A stretch of 64,000 nt of DNA from Paenibacillus roseus (GTDB taxonomy: Bacteria; Bacillota; Bacilli; Paenibacillales; Paenibacillaceae), in contig NZ_JAELUP010000065.1 of assembly GCF_016424485.1 (NCBI RefSeq), forward strand, positions 287,312 to 351,311, written 5' to 3'. The notes below the pieces were generated by a model. That model searched no databases. It worked only from the letters and a program-made list of their open reading frames with translations, and was not told the origin of the DNA. A program made the translations under genes and the position numbers. Positions 16,687-26,655 of this stretch are shown here, piece after piece. Each line of letters starts with the position of its first letter. Position 1 is the stretch's first letter.

Positions 16687-17388
16687 TTAGCGAAATCTGG
16701 CGTAAGCATAGTCAAACGTATGGTATAAGGACTCCACAACCATTTCACAGCCCTTGTCCAGATCAATTAGCTGCTCTTTGACGTTCTCCAACTCCGCTTC
16801 CTGACTGTTTATGCTGTCCAGACGGCGTAGATCATCCTGCATTTCGGGGTTCATGTAGTGAATTTCAGTATTGCGTCTTTTGCGCAATCGAGATAAAGGT
16901 TCTTTATAGCCATCCTTCAGCTCATTCAGTATTTTGGATAGAGGGGGGTGCAATTTCTTCTCTCTCATATTGCGCAGAACGGTAAAATACGAAAAATGCG
17001 GCTTAACCCGCTCTGTTTGAAGTTGGAACATATCGTTCATCAAGGTTCCCAGTTTATCCAACAAGGAAAAAACGCGTATAAACGCATTTTTATCAAAATA
17101 AACATGACGGTAATAGCTAAGCAAATCCTCTTCCGTCATCTCCGCCATGGATGTTGTCTTGATCCGTTCTGCAAAACGATGGGCAGCATACTGGCTCTCT
17201 TCCAGCTCATCCAGCGAAGCCAATAGTCCCAGGGTCCAGATTTCATACTTCCGCAATTTATGCTCCTGCCGCGGGTCTTTCTCGATCCGCTCCTGCATTA
17301 GGGACACGAAGCGCCGGATCAGATGAATGGTCTCTCCCAATCGGCCTTCGAGCTTGCGCGGCGGTTCACCAAACATCATACGAAGCAT
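16687..17388 (-). CDS. Cthe_2314-type HEPN-like helical protein
   Basis: A 233-aa, mostly helical, soluble protein. RLRKRRNTEIHYMNPE contains an R/N-x4-H-like arrangement (RRNTEIH) typical of the HEPN superfamily, many of whose members are RNases or act in stress and defence. ATG 17388 follows AAAGGTGG by 7 bases; the frame extends to 17427 without support. No paired nucleotidyltransferase is adjacent; the neighbours are an SDR and ctaA. Catalytic activity is unproven. Confidence 0.5.
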   Translation of the reverse strand: MLRMMFGEPPRKLEGRLGETIHLIRRFVSLMQERIEKDPRQEHKLRKYEIWTLGLLASLDELEESQYAAHRFAERIKTTSMAEMTEEDLLSYYRHVYFDKNAFIRVFSLLDKLGTLMNDMFQLQTERVKPHFSYFTVLRNMREKKLHPPLSKILNELKDGYKEPLSRLRKRRNTEIHYMNPEMQDDLRRLDSINSQEAELENVKEQLIDLDKGCEMVVESLYHTFDYAYARFR

Positions 17389-17568
17389 CGCAAGGCCACC
17401 TTTCCTCAACTCTGTTGCTGCCAACAATTTGCGCCTTACTTAGGTAGTATGGTGAAGCAAGGTTGAAATATTCTTCATCACCAGCCACAACCCTGCACGG
17501 TATCCATCCTGTTTATTTTATCATGTACTGCTCCGCGCAGCTACATCAGTGACATGTCTTGCTCAAAC

Positions 17569-18504
17569 TCAGGACCTTGCATGTCCCACTTTGGACCTCC
17601 ATGCCTGAATGCATATATCGATTAGAAGTGCAAAATAGCCGCATATAATCAGGTTATGAAGCAGACCTGTGAAGATAAACACATTCTCATCACCAATCGA
17701 ATACGTCAAAAGCGCTCCGCTGAATACTTGCACAACGACCAAAAATACGGCCCAGCGACTGACCTTTAGCAATCCTTCATGAGCGGTGCGCTTGTGAATA
17801 TGGATGGTCAGCAAGATAACAAACAGCACAAGAATTAATGCGGCAATACGGTGCAGGAACACAATCCCGGATGCCCCACTAAGCTCAGGGATCACTTCTC
17901 CGTTACATAGCGGCCAGCCCAAACAACCCCCGCCTGATTTGGTGTGCCGGATATAGGCTCCCATGTAGACAACAATATACGTATAAACAAATAAAGCAAA
18001 CGAAAGCTTGTAGACAGAGGCTGGCACCGTATTCCACTGGGCTTCCGTCTTGCCCTTCCTGAAACGCGATATCCAGATGACAAGCAGCATCGTGCTTGCA
18101 AATGCCATAAGCGAAAAGCCAAAATGCAGCGCCATTACCGGCGGTGTCTGCGGCCACATGACTGCAGCAGCGCCAAGCAGCGCCTGCAATACGGTAAAAA
18201 ACAGCGCGCTTCCGGAATAAAGGACCGCTTCCTTGTGACTGCGGAATTTGAGCAGTGTATATATAAATACCAATACAACGACAATTCCTACCATCCCGGT
18301 AACCAGGCGATGAGAATATTCAATAAAAGATTCGAGCGTATAGGCAGGAATGAATTTGCCATGACAAAGCGGCCAATCATCTCCACATCCTCTGCCCGAA
18401 CCTGTGTTGGTTACTAGCGCCCCGTTCAATAGTACAAGCAGCATCCCTATGCAGGATACAAGCGCAAGCAAGCGGTAGCTTTTGGGTACCAAAACATTCA
18501 CCAC
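17569..18504 (-). CDS. ctaA: Heme A synthase (COX15/CtaA)
   Basis: Eight-TM membrane enzyme (about 311 aa) that oxidises the C8 methyl of heme O to make heme A for cytochrome oxidase. Family features are two extracellular cysteine pairs (GCGDDWPLC; GCLGWPLC) and heme-ligand histidines in EYSHRLVTG, ALHFGF and FLHRIAAL. The start is uncertain: GTG 18504 has a poor ribosome site, and TTG four codons later has GGTGA 5 bases upstream. The partner enzyme gene ctaB lies at 30.1 kb with a sco gene. Confidence 0.93.
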   Translation of the reverse strand: MVNVLVPKSYRLLALVSCIGMLLVLLNGALVTNTGSGRGCGDDWPLCHGKFIPAYTLESFIEYSHRLVTGMVGIVVVLVFIYTLLKFRSHKEAVLYSGSALFFTVLQALLGAAAVMWPQTPPVMALHFGFSLMAFASTMLLVIWISRFRKGKTEAQWNTVPASVYKLSFALFVYTYIVVYMGAYIRHTKSGGGCLGWPLCNGEVIPELSGASGIVFLHRIAALILVLFVILLTIHIHKRTAHEGLLKVSRWAVFLVVVQVFSGALLTYSIGDENVFIFTGLLHNLIICGYFALLIDICIQAWRSKVGHARS

Positions 18505-18651
18505 TTTTCGTATAAATAATTACAACCCATTATAGCGATAAAAAAGGGCAAAAGCCATGTTGAAAATGTGACAATCCCCGTCAAATCAACGGTTTTCGCA
18601 ACGTGTCAATACCCTGTCACACTTCATGAGCACGTAATCCATACCAAATGA

Positions 18652-18698
18652 AATACCCGCAGGACAGCCCTATTTTTACAGGCCGCACTACGGGTATT
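18652..18698 (-). terminator. Terminator of the thioredoxin-like operon
   Basis: AATACCCG and CGGGTATT flank a GGCCTGT.../GGGCTGTCC core. On the minus strand it follows the thioredoxin-like gene by about 30 bases. Confidence 0.55.
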
Positions 18699-18726
18699 CT
18701 TACTATTCATCCCAACTGCGCGAGTC

Positions 18727-19074
18727 TTACTTGCCGGTCAAAGCACCTTGCACCTGAATGGCCCGGTCAATGAATTGCTCAATTTCGTCGCGGCTTTTGC
18801 GAAGCTTATTGACGAAGCGCACAAGTTCCTTGCCTTCATAGAAAGCAATAAAACTTGGAATCCCCAAGATATTCAGCTCGCTGCACAGTTCAGCCAGATC
18901 ATCGCGGTCGATTTCTACGAAGGTTACCTGATCCTTGTACTTCTCTTCGACCTCCGGCATAAAGGGATCAATGAAATGACAATCCGGGCACCATGTCGTT
19001 TTGAATACTGCAATGGTTAGTTGTTGCTTGCCCGTTAGTTCACGAAACTGCTGCTCAGTCTGCAGTTTTTGCAT
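18727..19074 (-). CDS. Thioredoxin-family protein
   Basis: A 115-aa thioredoxin-fold protein. The redox centre is WCPDC rather than WCGPC, and the cis-Pro loop reads GIPSF. There is no signal peptide, so it is cytosolic. Its start lies 3 bases after the stop of the lipoprotein gene, suggesting co-transcription. Function is probably general disulfide reduction or a thiol-stress role. Confidence 0.88.
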   Translation of the reverse strand: MQKLQTEQQFRELTGKQQLTIAVFKTTWCPDCHFIDPFMPEVEEKYKDQVTFVEIDRDDLAELCSELNILGIPSFIAFYEGKELVRFVNKLRKSRDEIEQFIDRAIQVQGALTGK

Positions 19075-19077
19075 GGT

Positions 19078-20682
19078 CTACAGCTCCCTTTCTGCAATCA
19101 GGATTCTGTAATCGTCTCCCCAATCCTCCCAATGCAGCTTCCCGCCCAAAGCCTGAATCAGATCACGCGCAGGCACATAGAGCGTTCCGTCTACATTGAT
19201 TGTTGGTGTGGACCATTTTACCACATTTCCATTCACAGTCAAAGAATCGGAACCTTTAACAAGTGAAATTCTTGTGTTGGTCGGTTTGTCATAAATCTTG
19301 AATGTCGTATCATCCTCTGTGTAATCGAGACTGGCGCCGAACTGATCCAGTGTGTCGCGCAGAGGTAGCAATGTAATGCCTTGCGGCAGCAAGATTGGCG
19401 GATTATAAGCATAATTGCTGAAATACAAGGTTTGCTTGTTCAGACCAAACTTCTTCATCAAGTTATAGACCGTGGAATACTCATTGAAGTAATCCATCAC
19501 TTGGAAACTTTCGGCATTTACAAGATTTTCGAGGCCATACGAAGCCAAAGTTTCAGCAGGTTTAACAGGAGTTACATTGCCGTTCACATTCCATGCTTCA
19601 CTTGTAATATTAAGACTGACCCCTTCAAATAGATTGCTCAGCTCATCATCTTCCTGCGGGATTTCAGGCTTGATTACTGCTGTGAAGGCGGATTTGCGAA
19701 TGTCCAGCTTGCTATCTACAAACAGGTTGAATTTCAGATAGGAATTGGCATTCAGAATTTCCGCCAGCTCTGTATCGCCATCCTCGATTGTGCTGTCCAG
19801 CTGGGATTTGATTTCCTGGAGGAAGTTGATAATCTGATCCGCGATTTCAGCAACAAATTGCTCTTTTGTTTTTCCTTCCAGATTTTCTTCGGAGAACGGA
19901 TCTTCAAGACCAAGAGAATCCAAAAAATCAGTTTGCTCGGATGTAATGCGAACCAGCTCCGTCAGCAAATTGCGAATCCCTTCAGGGTCAGAGATGAGTG
20001 CGGACAGGAAGTTTTGTGCCCAAGGCAGCAGTTCAGAGCCGTCAATTTCAGCCTCAACATGCAGACCAGTCAAATTTTCATTATGAACAGTTTCAGACCC
20101 TGGCTTGACGGAAATCCGTTTCGGATTCGGGAGTTTATCAATAATAAAACCGCCTGCAGTCTCCGCGACCTTTCTTTGGAGTTCAGCAGCCTTTTTTTGC
20201 ACTTCCTCATTCGAAAGCTCATTGGCCAAATTCTCCTCTTCAGGCTCCAGTCCATAGCCGTAATTGGCAATGTCGCTCAATGTAATCACAAATGGGCGCT
20301 TGGCCCCGTCAATATGTACCACTGCCTGCTTATTGTCGCTGTACACGGAGAATGCAACATTCTCGCTGCCCAGTGAAAGAACACCGTTTGTGGAAAATTG
20401 CTGCTCTTTACTCAACTTAATATCTTTCAATTCCAGCTTTATATTGGAGAACAGTTCCATCAACGCTGCTTCATCAGGATCAAGCCCTTCTGCCGCGTTC
20501 TCCTTCAACAATAGCTTGAACTCTACATTTTGGCTGCCCTCAGAGGATGTCACCTTTAAGGACTGCTTCAGAACCGCGTTAAAATCCAACCCCCCTATGG
20601 ATTGGCAGCCTGCTACGATAATTAATACTAATGAAAGCAATAATGCAATGAATCCTTTTTTGCTTACCCGCTTTTTATTCAA
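19078..20682 (-). CDS. Lipoprotein with C-terminal copper-amine-oxidase N-domain fold
   Basis: A 534-aa surface lipoprotein. Its N-terminus MNKKRVSKKGFIALLLSLVL runs into the lipobox VAGC at residue 25. The middle 400 residues are repetitive beta-rich sequence without a recognised domain. Residues about 440-534 match the copper amine oxidase N-terminal-like (stalk) domain common in Paenibacillus surface proteins (LLPLRDTLDQFGASLDY; LYVPARDLIQALGG). No enzyme domain is seen. A substrate-binding or wall-associated role is inferred. Confidence 0.8.
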   Translation of the reverse strand: MNKKRVSKKGFIALLLSLVLIIVAGCQSIGGLDFNAVLKQSLKVTSSEGSQNVEFKLLLKENAAEGLDPDEAALMELFSNIKLELKDIKLSKEQQFSTNGVLSLGSENVAFSVYSDNKQAVVHIDGAKRPFVITLSDIANYGYGLEPEEENLANELSNEEVQKKAAELQRKVAETAGGFIIDKLPNPKRISVKPGSETVHNENLTGLHVEAEIDGSELLPWAQNFLSALISDPEGIRNLLTELVRITSEQTDFLDSLGLEDPFSEENLEGKTKEQFVAEIADQIINFLQEIKSQLDSTIEDGDTELAEILNANSYLKFNLFVDSKLDIRKSAFTAVIKPEIPQEDDELSNLFEGVSLNITSEAWNVNGNVTPVKPAETLASYGLENLVNAESFQVMDYFNEYSTVYNLMKKFGLNKQTLYFSNYAYNPPILLPQGITLLPLRDTLDQFGASLDYTEDDTTFKIYDKPTNTRISLVKGSDSLTVNGNVVKWSTPTINVDGTLYVPARDLIQALGGKLHWEDWGDDYRILIAEREL

Positions 20683-20815
20683 GTTTCTTTCTCCTTTCGA
20701 TAATAAATGATAACAGCACTAATTGTAGCATATCCACTGTTTTTTGGTAACGGGAATTTAGGTGTACGACTATTATATAACCAGCTGAATAATGGCTGTA
20801 AACATCATGGAGCCT

Positions 20816-22471
20816 TTATGGCTGACCCGGTGACGGACTACCTCCCAAACGGCGAAGAAGCAGCGTAAATACTTTGCGCAGCGGTCCCGGAAACGAAGCC
20901 ACATCCTGCGCAGTGACAATTTTAAGCAGTACAAGCAGGATCAAATAGCTGGCAATCATGGCAAGACCGGAACATGCCGCCGACAGGAAAAACTGCAGCT
21001 TGTTCGGCAAAGATTCCAGCAATGTCCTTCCGCCAACGTCCACCGCATAGCCCAGAGTACCCGTAATCGCTACCGTCAGGATATACCGAACCCAGCGCCC
21101 ACCCAGCACATTAAGACTGACCTCCTTGCGGATAACGCCCAGGTTCAGTGCAGTAATGATAATAAAGCACAATGTAGAAGCGATAATAAGACCGTATACA
21201 CCAAGAAAAGGCCCAAGTACGATGCTGCCGATCACTTTTACTGCGATGCCTGCAAACGTATGCCGCAATGGACTAGTCTGTTTGCCGATGCCGAACAGCA
21301 TGGAGTTCGTTGTCATCATCGTAATCTGAAAAATGGTCCCGGCTGTAAGGGCCGCAACAACGGCGCTGCCGCCGGTGCCTTCAAATAAAAATCCGGTGAC
21401 TGATACTGCGGCAACAGTAAGCGAGAGGGCGGCAGGAATGCCCGTAAACAACACCATACGCATTACGAGCGAGCTTTGGCGCTGGACCTCCGTCATATTG
21501 CCGACTGAGTACGCCGATGAGATAACCGGAATAATCGAGGTGCTAAGCGCAATGGCCAAAATCGGCGGGATGCCCGCAATCCCCTGCGCCCTCATCCCCA
21601 GCCAATTGAGAGCAGCAAGCGCATCTTCCGGAGAATAGAAAGCACCCGTCACACGGTTGAACAACATGGTGTCAAACATATATAACAGTTGCACGGTCAT
21701 CGCTGTAATGACAATCGGCACGGACAGCCGAAACAGCTCGCCATAGATTGTTCTCAATTTCAGCTTGGCGACACCGGCGTTTTTCTCATGTTGTATCGTC
21801 GCTTGCATAGTCTTGTCCGCCGCATCCTGACGGCGCAGTTTACGGGCATACCAGAGCATGACAAGGAAAGCGCCTACGCTGCCGAGCACGCTGCCAAACG
21901 ATGCTCCTGCTGCTAGCCATTCACTGTTATAACCGATGGACAGCAATAACAGAGCCAGTCCAACTGCTGTAATCACCCGGAAAATCTGCTCTATGATTTG
22001 GGAGATAGCCCCCGCGCTCATGATCTGTCTCCCCTGGAAATAACCGCGCATCATCGCAATCGCGGGGAACAGGAGCAATGAAGGGGCAATCGCTTGAAGT
22101 GCCAGCTTCGCCCCTGGATAACCGGAAATCTCAGCAACAATAAACGGTGACAGCACATACAGGAGCACAGCCATTACCATGCCGGAGAGCGCGCCGAACA
22201 ACAGCGCGGCCCGATATATCTGCTGCCCCTCATGTACGCGTCCCTGCGCATAGCGCTCGGAAACCATCTTGCTGATTGCACTCGGAATACCGCCTGTTGC
22301 GATAATAAGCAGAAACAGATACACGTTGTTCGCCTGAGCGAAATAGGTTCCGCCCGCCTCGCCAAGTATACGATCCAGGGGAATTCGTTGGAACAAGCCT
22401 AAAAAACGGGCGACCAGAGCGGCGGCCGCCAATATAAGAGTTCCTTTGAGAAGAGAATCTTTCTTTATCAT
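20816..22471 (-). CDS. Polysaccharide/lipid II flippase, MurJ/SpoVB family
   Basis: A 551-aa MVF-family (MOP superfamily) membrane protein with 14 predicted TM segments, starting with LLKGTLILAAAALVARFLGL. The family flips undecaprenyl-linked precursors across the membrane; Bacillus members are MurJ (YtgP), SpoVB and YkvU. I cannot tell which of these it matches. Length and topology are normal. It lies between the ThuA-like and lipoprotein genes on the same strand. Confidence 0.82.
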   Translation of the reverse strand: MIKKDSLLKGTLILAAAALVARFLGLFQRIPLDRILGEAGGTYFAQANNVYLFLLIIATGGIPSAISKMVSERYAQGRVHEGQQIYRAALLFGALSGMVMAVLLYVLSPFIVAEISGYPGAKLALQAIAPSLLLFPAIAMMRGYFQGRQIMSAGAISQIIEQIFRVITAVGLALLLLSIGYNSEWLAAGASFGSVLGSVGAFLVMLWYARKLRRQDAADKTMQATIQHEKNAGVAKLKLRTIYGELFRLSVPIVITAMTVQLLYMFDTMLFNRVTGAFYSPEDALAALNWLGMRAQGIAGIPPILAIALSTSIIPVISSAYSVGNMTEVQRQSSLVMRMVLFTGIPAALSLTVAAVSVTGFLFEGTGGSAVVAALTAGTIFQITMMTTNSMLFGIGKQTSPLRHTFAGIAVKVIGSIVLGPFLGVYGLIIASTLCFIIITALNLGVIRKEVSLNVLGGRWVRYILTVAITGTLGYAVDVGGRTLLESLPNKLQFFLSAACSGLAMIASYLILLVLLKIVTAQDVASFPGPLRKVFTLLLRRLGGSPSPGQP

Positions 22472-22504
22472 TTCTTATTCATTACCGCCTGTTCTTGCGT
22501 CCGG

Positions 22505-23224
22505 CTAGCCTTTAATCGGCTCCAGCGCTTGATGATGGCCTCTGACAGGGGCCGCCGCTCCCGATGGAGCTGCCCAGCGGACTCCATTGCGGATAACCTG
22601 GAGGACTTCAGGATGGTAATAGGTTGGATAAGTCTCATGCCCCGGTCTGAAATAAAAGATTTTGCCCTGTCCGCGATAAAATGTGCACCCGCTGCGGAAC
22701 ACTTCCCCTCCTTCGAACCAACTGACAAATACGAGTTCGTCTGGAGCCGGGATGTCAAAATGTTCTCCGTACATTTCCTCATGCTCAATGGTAATATATT
22801 CAGGCAGTCCTGCAGCAATCGGGTGGGACGGGTTAACAACCCACAGCCTTTCCTTCTCGCCGACTTCACGCCATTTCAGATCACAGCTTGTTCCCATCAG
22901 GGACTTGAATATTTTGGAAAAGTGTCCCGAGTGCAGCACAATAAGACCCATGCCAGAGAGTACTCTTGCTTTTACACGCTCAACAATGGCATCATCGACC
23001 TGATCATGGATTCGATGTCCCCACCAGATCAGGACATCGGTCTGTGCCAGCACTTCCTCCGTCAAGCCGTGCTCCGGCTCGTCCTGCGTTGCGGTTCGAA
23101 CTTCAATCCCGCCCTCTGCAATTCCTTTGGCAATCGCTTCATGAATGCCGTCCGGATAAATTTTCGCAACAGCTTCGTTGTTCTTCTCGTGGTGGAATTC
23201 ATTCCATACAGTCACTTTAATCAT
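22505..23224 (-). CDS. ThuA-like protein
   Basis: A 239-aa protein with the ThuA/class-I-glutamine-amidotransferase-like fold, containing [11 protein letters not shown], a [13 protein letters not shown] strand-turn and [19 protein letters not shown]. ThuA proteins are linked to trehalose or other sugar-derivative metabolism. The classical amidotransferase cysteine is replaced by the HSGH segment, as usual in the family. It starts 27 bases after the DUF456 gene and is followed by the flippase gene. Confidence 0.85.
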   Translation of the reverse strand: MIKVTVWNEFHHEKNNEAVAKIYPDGIHEAIAKGIAEGGIEVRTATQDEPEHGLTEEVLAQTDVLIWWGHRIHDQVDDAIVERVKARVLSGMGLIVLHSGHFSKIFKSLMGTSCDLKWREVGEKERLWVVNPSHPIAAGLPEYITIEHEEMYGEHFDIPAPDELVFVSWFEGGEVFRSGCTFYRGQGKIFYFRPGHETYPTYYHPEVLQVIRNGVRWAAPSGAAAPVRGHHQALEPIKG

Positions 23225-23251
23225 TGAAGCTATACACTCCCAATCCTTAAA

Positions 23252-23740
23252 TTAGTAAATCAACAGCCACACTACAAACAGGATAATCATCATCAACTGC
23301 AAAATAATCTTGACCACTGTACTGGAGAACAGGCCAATGACTGACCCGTACCCGACCTTCAGTGCCTGATTCGAATTGGAGCCGGCAATCAACTCTCCAA
23401 TAACAGCGCCTATGAAGGGACCAATGAGCAAGCCGAAGCCCGGGATGAGAAACGGTCCAATCAGGATGCCAATCGTACTGCCGATTACGGAGGCCCTGGA
23501 GCCGCCGTACTTCTTGACACCCCAAGCGTTGACCGCGTAATCGGCAACAAACAGCACAATGACAATCAACGTCTGCACGGCCCAGAAAAACCAGTTAAAC
23601 GGTTCGAAGCTGATCATAACTCCGTATACAAAAAAGGCGCCGTAAATGGCTAGCGCTCCAGGTAAAATCGGAAAAATCGCGCCCGCCATTCCGATAGCAA
23701 ACAGGATGACTACCAGAACCCATCCAACGATTTCCATCAT
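23252..23740 (-). CDS. DUF456 membrane protein
   Basis: A 162-aa, glycine-rich membrane protein with four to five TM segments and the family patterns FPILPGALAIYGAF and GLLIGPFIGAVIGEL. Function is unknown. It is on the same strand as its neighbours and may be transcribed with the ThuA-like gene. Confidence 0.82.
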   Translation of the reverse strand: MMEIVGWVLVVILFAIGMAGAIFPILPGALAIYGAFFVYGVMISFEPFNWFFWAVQTLIVIVLFVADYAVNAWGVKKYGGSRASVIGSTIGILIGPFLIPGFGLLIGPFIGAVIGELIAGSNSNQALKVGYGSVIGLFSSTVVKIILQLMMIILFVVWLLIY

Positions 23741-23850
23741 CCCTGCTTCCTCCCTTCAAGCTTCATACTGGCATATGCCTTGTGTCTGCCCGGAGCCTGA
23801 CAACCGTACAGGATGGACAGGCTCGGGCATCGACTTTGAAGAGTATCCGT

Positions 23851-24597
23851 TTAAATTTTCACGATATGTTCCAGCACATGAGCAATGCCGTCCTCATTAT
23901 TGGATACAGTAATGGCATCAGCAGCCTGCTTGACCAGATCTTGCGCATTGCCCATCGCAATGCCGAGTCCTGCTTCCCGGATCGCTGCGATGTCATTGAG
24001 ACTGTCCCCTACTGCAACCACCTGGGACATATTCAAATTCAGCAGCCCGCATAGTTCTTGCAAGGCGCTGGCCTTGGAGATGCCTCCCGAATTAATCTCC
24101 AGATTGGTCGGGGAGGAATTCGATATTTCCAGTCCCCCCCAATTGCTGATTTCCTGAACGATCTCCTCACGCGCTTTATCATCCTTTGTGTCATAACCGA
24201 ATTTCAACCAATGCAGATCATCCGGCGATTGCCCCGGCTCAAGCCAGTTTTCTCTATTGTATACCTTGTCCACGGTATAGCCCCAAAACCAGGTATCGTA
24301 CTCTTGTGCCAACTTCAAGAGCGGGCCTATAATTCCTTCATTCAAATACGTACGGCGATAGAGCACATGCGGCCGGTGCCAAATTTCACCGCCATTTACG
24401 GTAATCATCGGGGTATCCAACTGCAGCTGCTCTGCATAAGGCAGAGCGCTTTGAAAGCCGCGGCCGGTAGAGAAGCAAACGATCATCCCCGCCTCTCTCG
24501 CCTTATGAATCCAAGCTGCATTTTTACTGCTAATTTCACTTGTATCATTGAGCAATGTCCCATCCATATCCAACGCAATCAATTTATATGTCTGCAT
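23851..24597 (-). CDS. Cof-type HAD-IIB phosphatase
   Basis: A 248-aa haloacid-dehalogenase hydrolase. Motif I is ALDMDGTLLND (Asp nucleophile and acid/base Asp), motif II is CFSTGRG, the motif III lysine is in GGISKASALQEL, and motif IV is AVGDSLNDIAAI. The C2B cap places it with Cof/YidA sugar-phosphate phosphatases. Substrate is unknown. Confidence 0.9.
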   Translation of the reverse strand: MQTYKLIALDMDGTLLNDTSEISSKNAAWIHKAREAGMIVCFSTGRGFQSALPYAEQLQLDTPMITVNGGEIWHRPHVLYRRTYLNEGIIGPLLKLAQEYDTWFWGYTVDKVYNRENWLEPGQSPDDLHWLKFGYDTKDDKAREEIVQEISNWGGLEISNSSPTNLEINSGGISKASALQELCGLLNLNMSQVVAVGDSLNDIAAIREAGLGIAMGNAQDLVKQAADAITVSNNEDGIAHVLEHIVKI

Positions 24598-24742
24598 GAA
24601 GCTCCTCCCTCACCTTGCTCTACAGCCATTTTAGCACACTTGCCTAGGTTTAAAAATAGCAAGGAATGCCTCGATTCGCATCAGAACAGGCTTGACTCCA
24701 GAGAGAGGGAACCCTGCGGCTGAGAGGATTCTTTCTATATTT

Positions 24743-24777
24743 AAAAGACGCTCCCGGATAACGTTCCGAAAGCGTCT
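24743..24777 (-). terminator. Terminator of the transglutaminase operon
   Basis: AGACGCT and AGCGTCT enclose an inner CGGAA/TTCCG pair. On the minus strand it is followed by TTTTAAA, about 35 bases after the operon's last stop. Confidence 0.65.
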
Positions 24778-24813
24778 TTCTCCACTCATCTACCCAGAAA
24801 TTAAAGGTCTAGA

Positions 24814-25965
24814 TTATACATCGGCAATATGCGTCTCATGGAAATCAGGCGTGTTGAACCAATCCCCCGAGCTTTGCCATGTCGCATCAAGCGGAATCCA
24901 CTTGTTCTGTTCAGACAACAACACCTCATTCCACGCATGCGGTCCCCAGCCGCCCCGACCGTCGGCGCCGAGACCGGTGACAACGCGCACCTCAAGACCG
25001 GAGCTGCGGGCCATCATGGAATAGAGACGCGCCACATCGATACAGACACCCTTGCGCGTGTCGAACGTCTCTTGTGGTGTCTGCTCCTTCCAGACACCAC
25101 GCTGCTCATAATTGTTGGCTTTGTCCCAATCATAGGCAATTCTGGACCCGATCCATTCATAAAGCGCTCTTGCCTTGTCCTCCTCCTTGTCGATGTCTCT
25201 GGTTATATGGAGGGCAGCTTCCCGAATCTGGTTCGGAACATCATAATCAATAATCTCATACTTGCGCTGCAGAACACGCTTGAATTCCGCTTCGACCGCC
25301 TGCGCAAGTACCGGTCCCTGCTTCGCCAGCACCTGGCCGGCTGCCCGTTCCATCAGTTCTGCCGACGCTTTCTTATAAAGGGGAGAACTGCTAATATCTG
25401 CGACCAGCGGACCGGAAGGAATGAGCGAGACATAAATGAACAGGACCGCCATCAGCATCAGCCCTCTTCCAAGACCATGCAATCCGCCAAGCAGCGCACC
25501 GACAATACGGCTTGAAAATTTTGATCCTGCATCTCGCCCCGGCTCCCTGCTTCTTTTCGGGCTGAAAATCAGAGACATCAGCCAAGGAATCAGCTGATTT
25601 AACAGGAGGCGGATTACAAAATAACTGATCATAAACAAAATGCCAAAGCGCAGCATGGAGAAATCTCTGATGCCTGTAATGAGCGTATACCAAAGCTGGG
25701 TCAGCCCTCCAATTTCACCTTGCGGCAGCTCAATATTGCGCTGAACCAGCCAACCTTGCACAGGGGAGGACAGGAATGAGGCAGCCCTGCCTGCCAGAAG
25801 CAAAGCAGCTACCATCCAAATGACATCCATGATGAAAAACACCAGATGCTCCGCCGAGCCGGCCGCCCCGCGCCGAACCCCTTGAAGCAGAGAGAAACCC
25901 AAAATAAGGAGGACGATCACAGAAACCAGGTCCACTGTCGCAACCGCCTGAATCCAGTCTTTCAT
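24814..25965 (-). CDS. Membrane protein with CvpA-like N-domain and transglutaminase-like C-domain
   Basis: A 383-aa protein. Residues about 15-210 hold five or so TM segments arranged like CvpA proteins. Residues about 240-383 are a transglutaminase-like cysteine peptidase domain with the Cys in TRKGVCIDVARLY, His in GPHAWNEVLL and Asp in PLDATWQ, the full catalytic triad. It probably acts on the outer face of the membrane on wall or secreted proteins. It follows the 152-aa membrane protein gene by 32 bases and ends at a terminator. Confidence 0.8.
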   Translation of the reverse strand: MKDWIQAVATVDLVSVIVLLILGFSLLQGVRRGAAGSAEHLVFFIMDVIWMVAALLLAGRAASFLSSPVQGWLVQRNIELPQGEIGGLTQLWYTLITGIRDFSMLRFGILFMISYFVIRLLLNQLIPWLMSLIFSPKRSREPGRDAGSKFSSRIVGALLGGLHGLGRGLMLMAVLFIYVSLIPSGPLVADISSSPLYKKASAELMERAAGQVLAKQGPVLAQAVEAEFKRVLQRKYEIIDYDVPNQIREAALHITRDIDKEEDKARALYEWIGSRIAYDWDKANNYEQRGVWKEQTPQETFDTRKGVCIDVARLYSMMARSSGLEVRVVTGLGADGRGGWGPHAWNEVLLSEQNKWIPLDATWQSSGDWFNTPDFHETHIADV

Positions 25966-25997
25966 GATGCATCTCCTCCCAAACTGTAAAGCATCTT

Positions 25998-26456
25998 TTA
26001 CTTCTTCGAGGCTTCAATCAGACCTTTGATTGTATCGTCAATTTTCCATTTGCCAATCGGAAGGCCTCGCAGGCTTACAGCTACCTCATCTTCTCCTGTT
26101 TTGCCGCTCAGTTCGATATTTTTGGTCTTAACCGAGAAGCTGCCGTCGGGATTGGAGGTATAGACCGCCTCACCTGCTTCCTTTTCCATCAAACTCAAGG
26201 CTTCCTGCTTGACACTGCCCGTCAAGCTGTCGGTGAACTGATTCCCCATTTCCTTCAGCCCGTCCATGCCGTTCTTAAGGTCTTGAAGATTGTAGCCGCT
26301 GTAAACAATGACCACCAAGACAATCACCGCAACAATCGCCCACTTCACAACGGTCTTAACAATTCGCACGACAATAAATAGAATAACGAGTGCAACAAGC
26401 AGCATAATCCAATTCTCTTTTAAAAATAAAGACCATGTTTCCCAATTGTAATCCAA
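25998..26456 (-). CDS. Membrane protein of unknown function
   Basis: A 152-aa protein. Two close hydrophobic segments (WIMLLVALVILFIVVRIV and a Val/Ile-rich one after it) are followed by a soluble C-terminal part (about residues 65-152) with a beta-rich pattern. It is the first gene of a two-gene unit with the transglutaminase-like protein, so a role in the same envelope process is inferred. No family was recognised. Confidence 0.6.
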   Translation of the reverse strand: MDYNWETWSLFLKENWIMLLVALVILFIVVRIVKTVVKWAIVAVIVLVVIVYSGYNLQDLKNGMDGLKEMGNQFTDSLTGSVKQEALSLMEKEAGEAVYTSNPDGSFSVKTKNIELSGKTGEDEVAVSLRGLPIGKWKIDDTIKGLIEASKK

Positions 26457-26655
26457 GGTTTATATCCCCCTATTTCCCTAAAGTTGCCTAGTACACATTA
26501 TAACCCACCCGATGCTACCCGTAAACGGACCCAGGTCCAGGACGGACAAGTCTGATCCCGGCAGGCAAAAAGGCGTTTGAACAGACAGTTGGCATAACCC
26601 GTCCATTTGCAACGTACAAGTTAATATCTGAGAGGAATCTGAGGAGGGAATTGAC

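Noticed and set aside
24697..24732. A T-box-like AGAGAG...GGCTGAGAGG sequence
   Set aside because: There is no AGGGTGG T-box sequence or downstream gene on that strand; the following hairpin is the terminator of the opposite operon.
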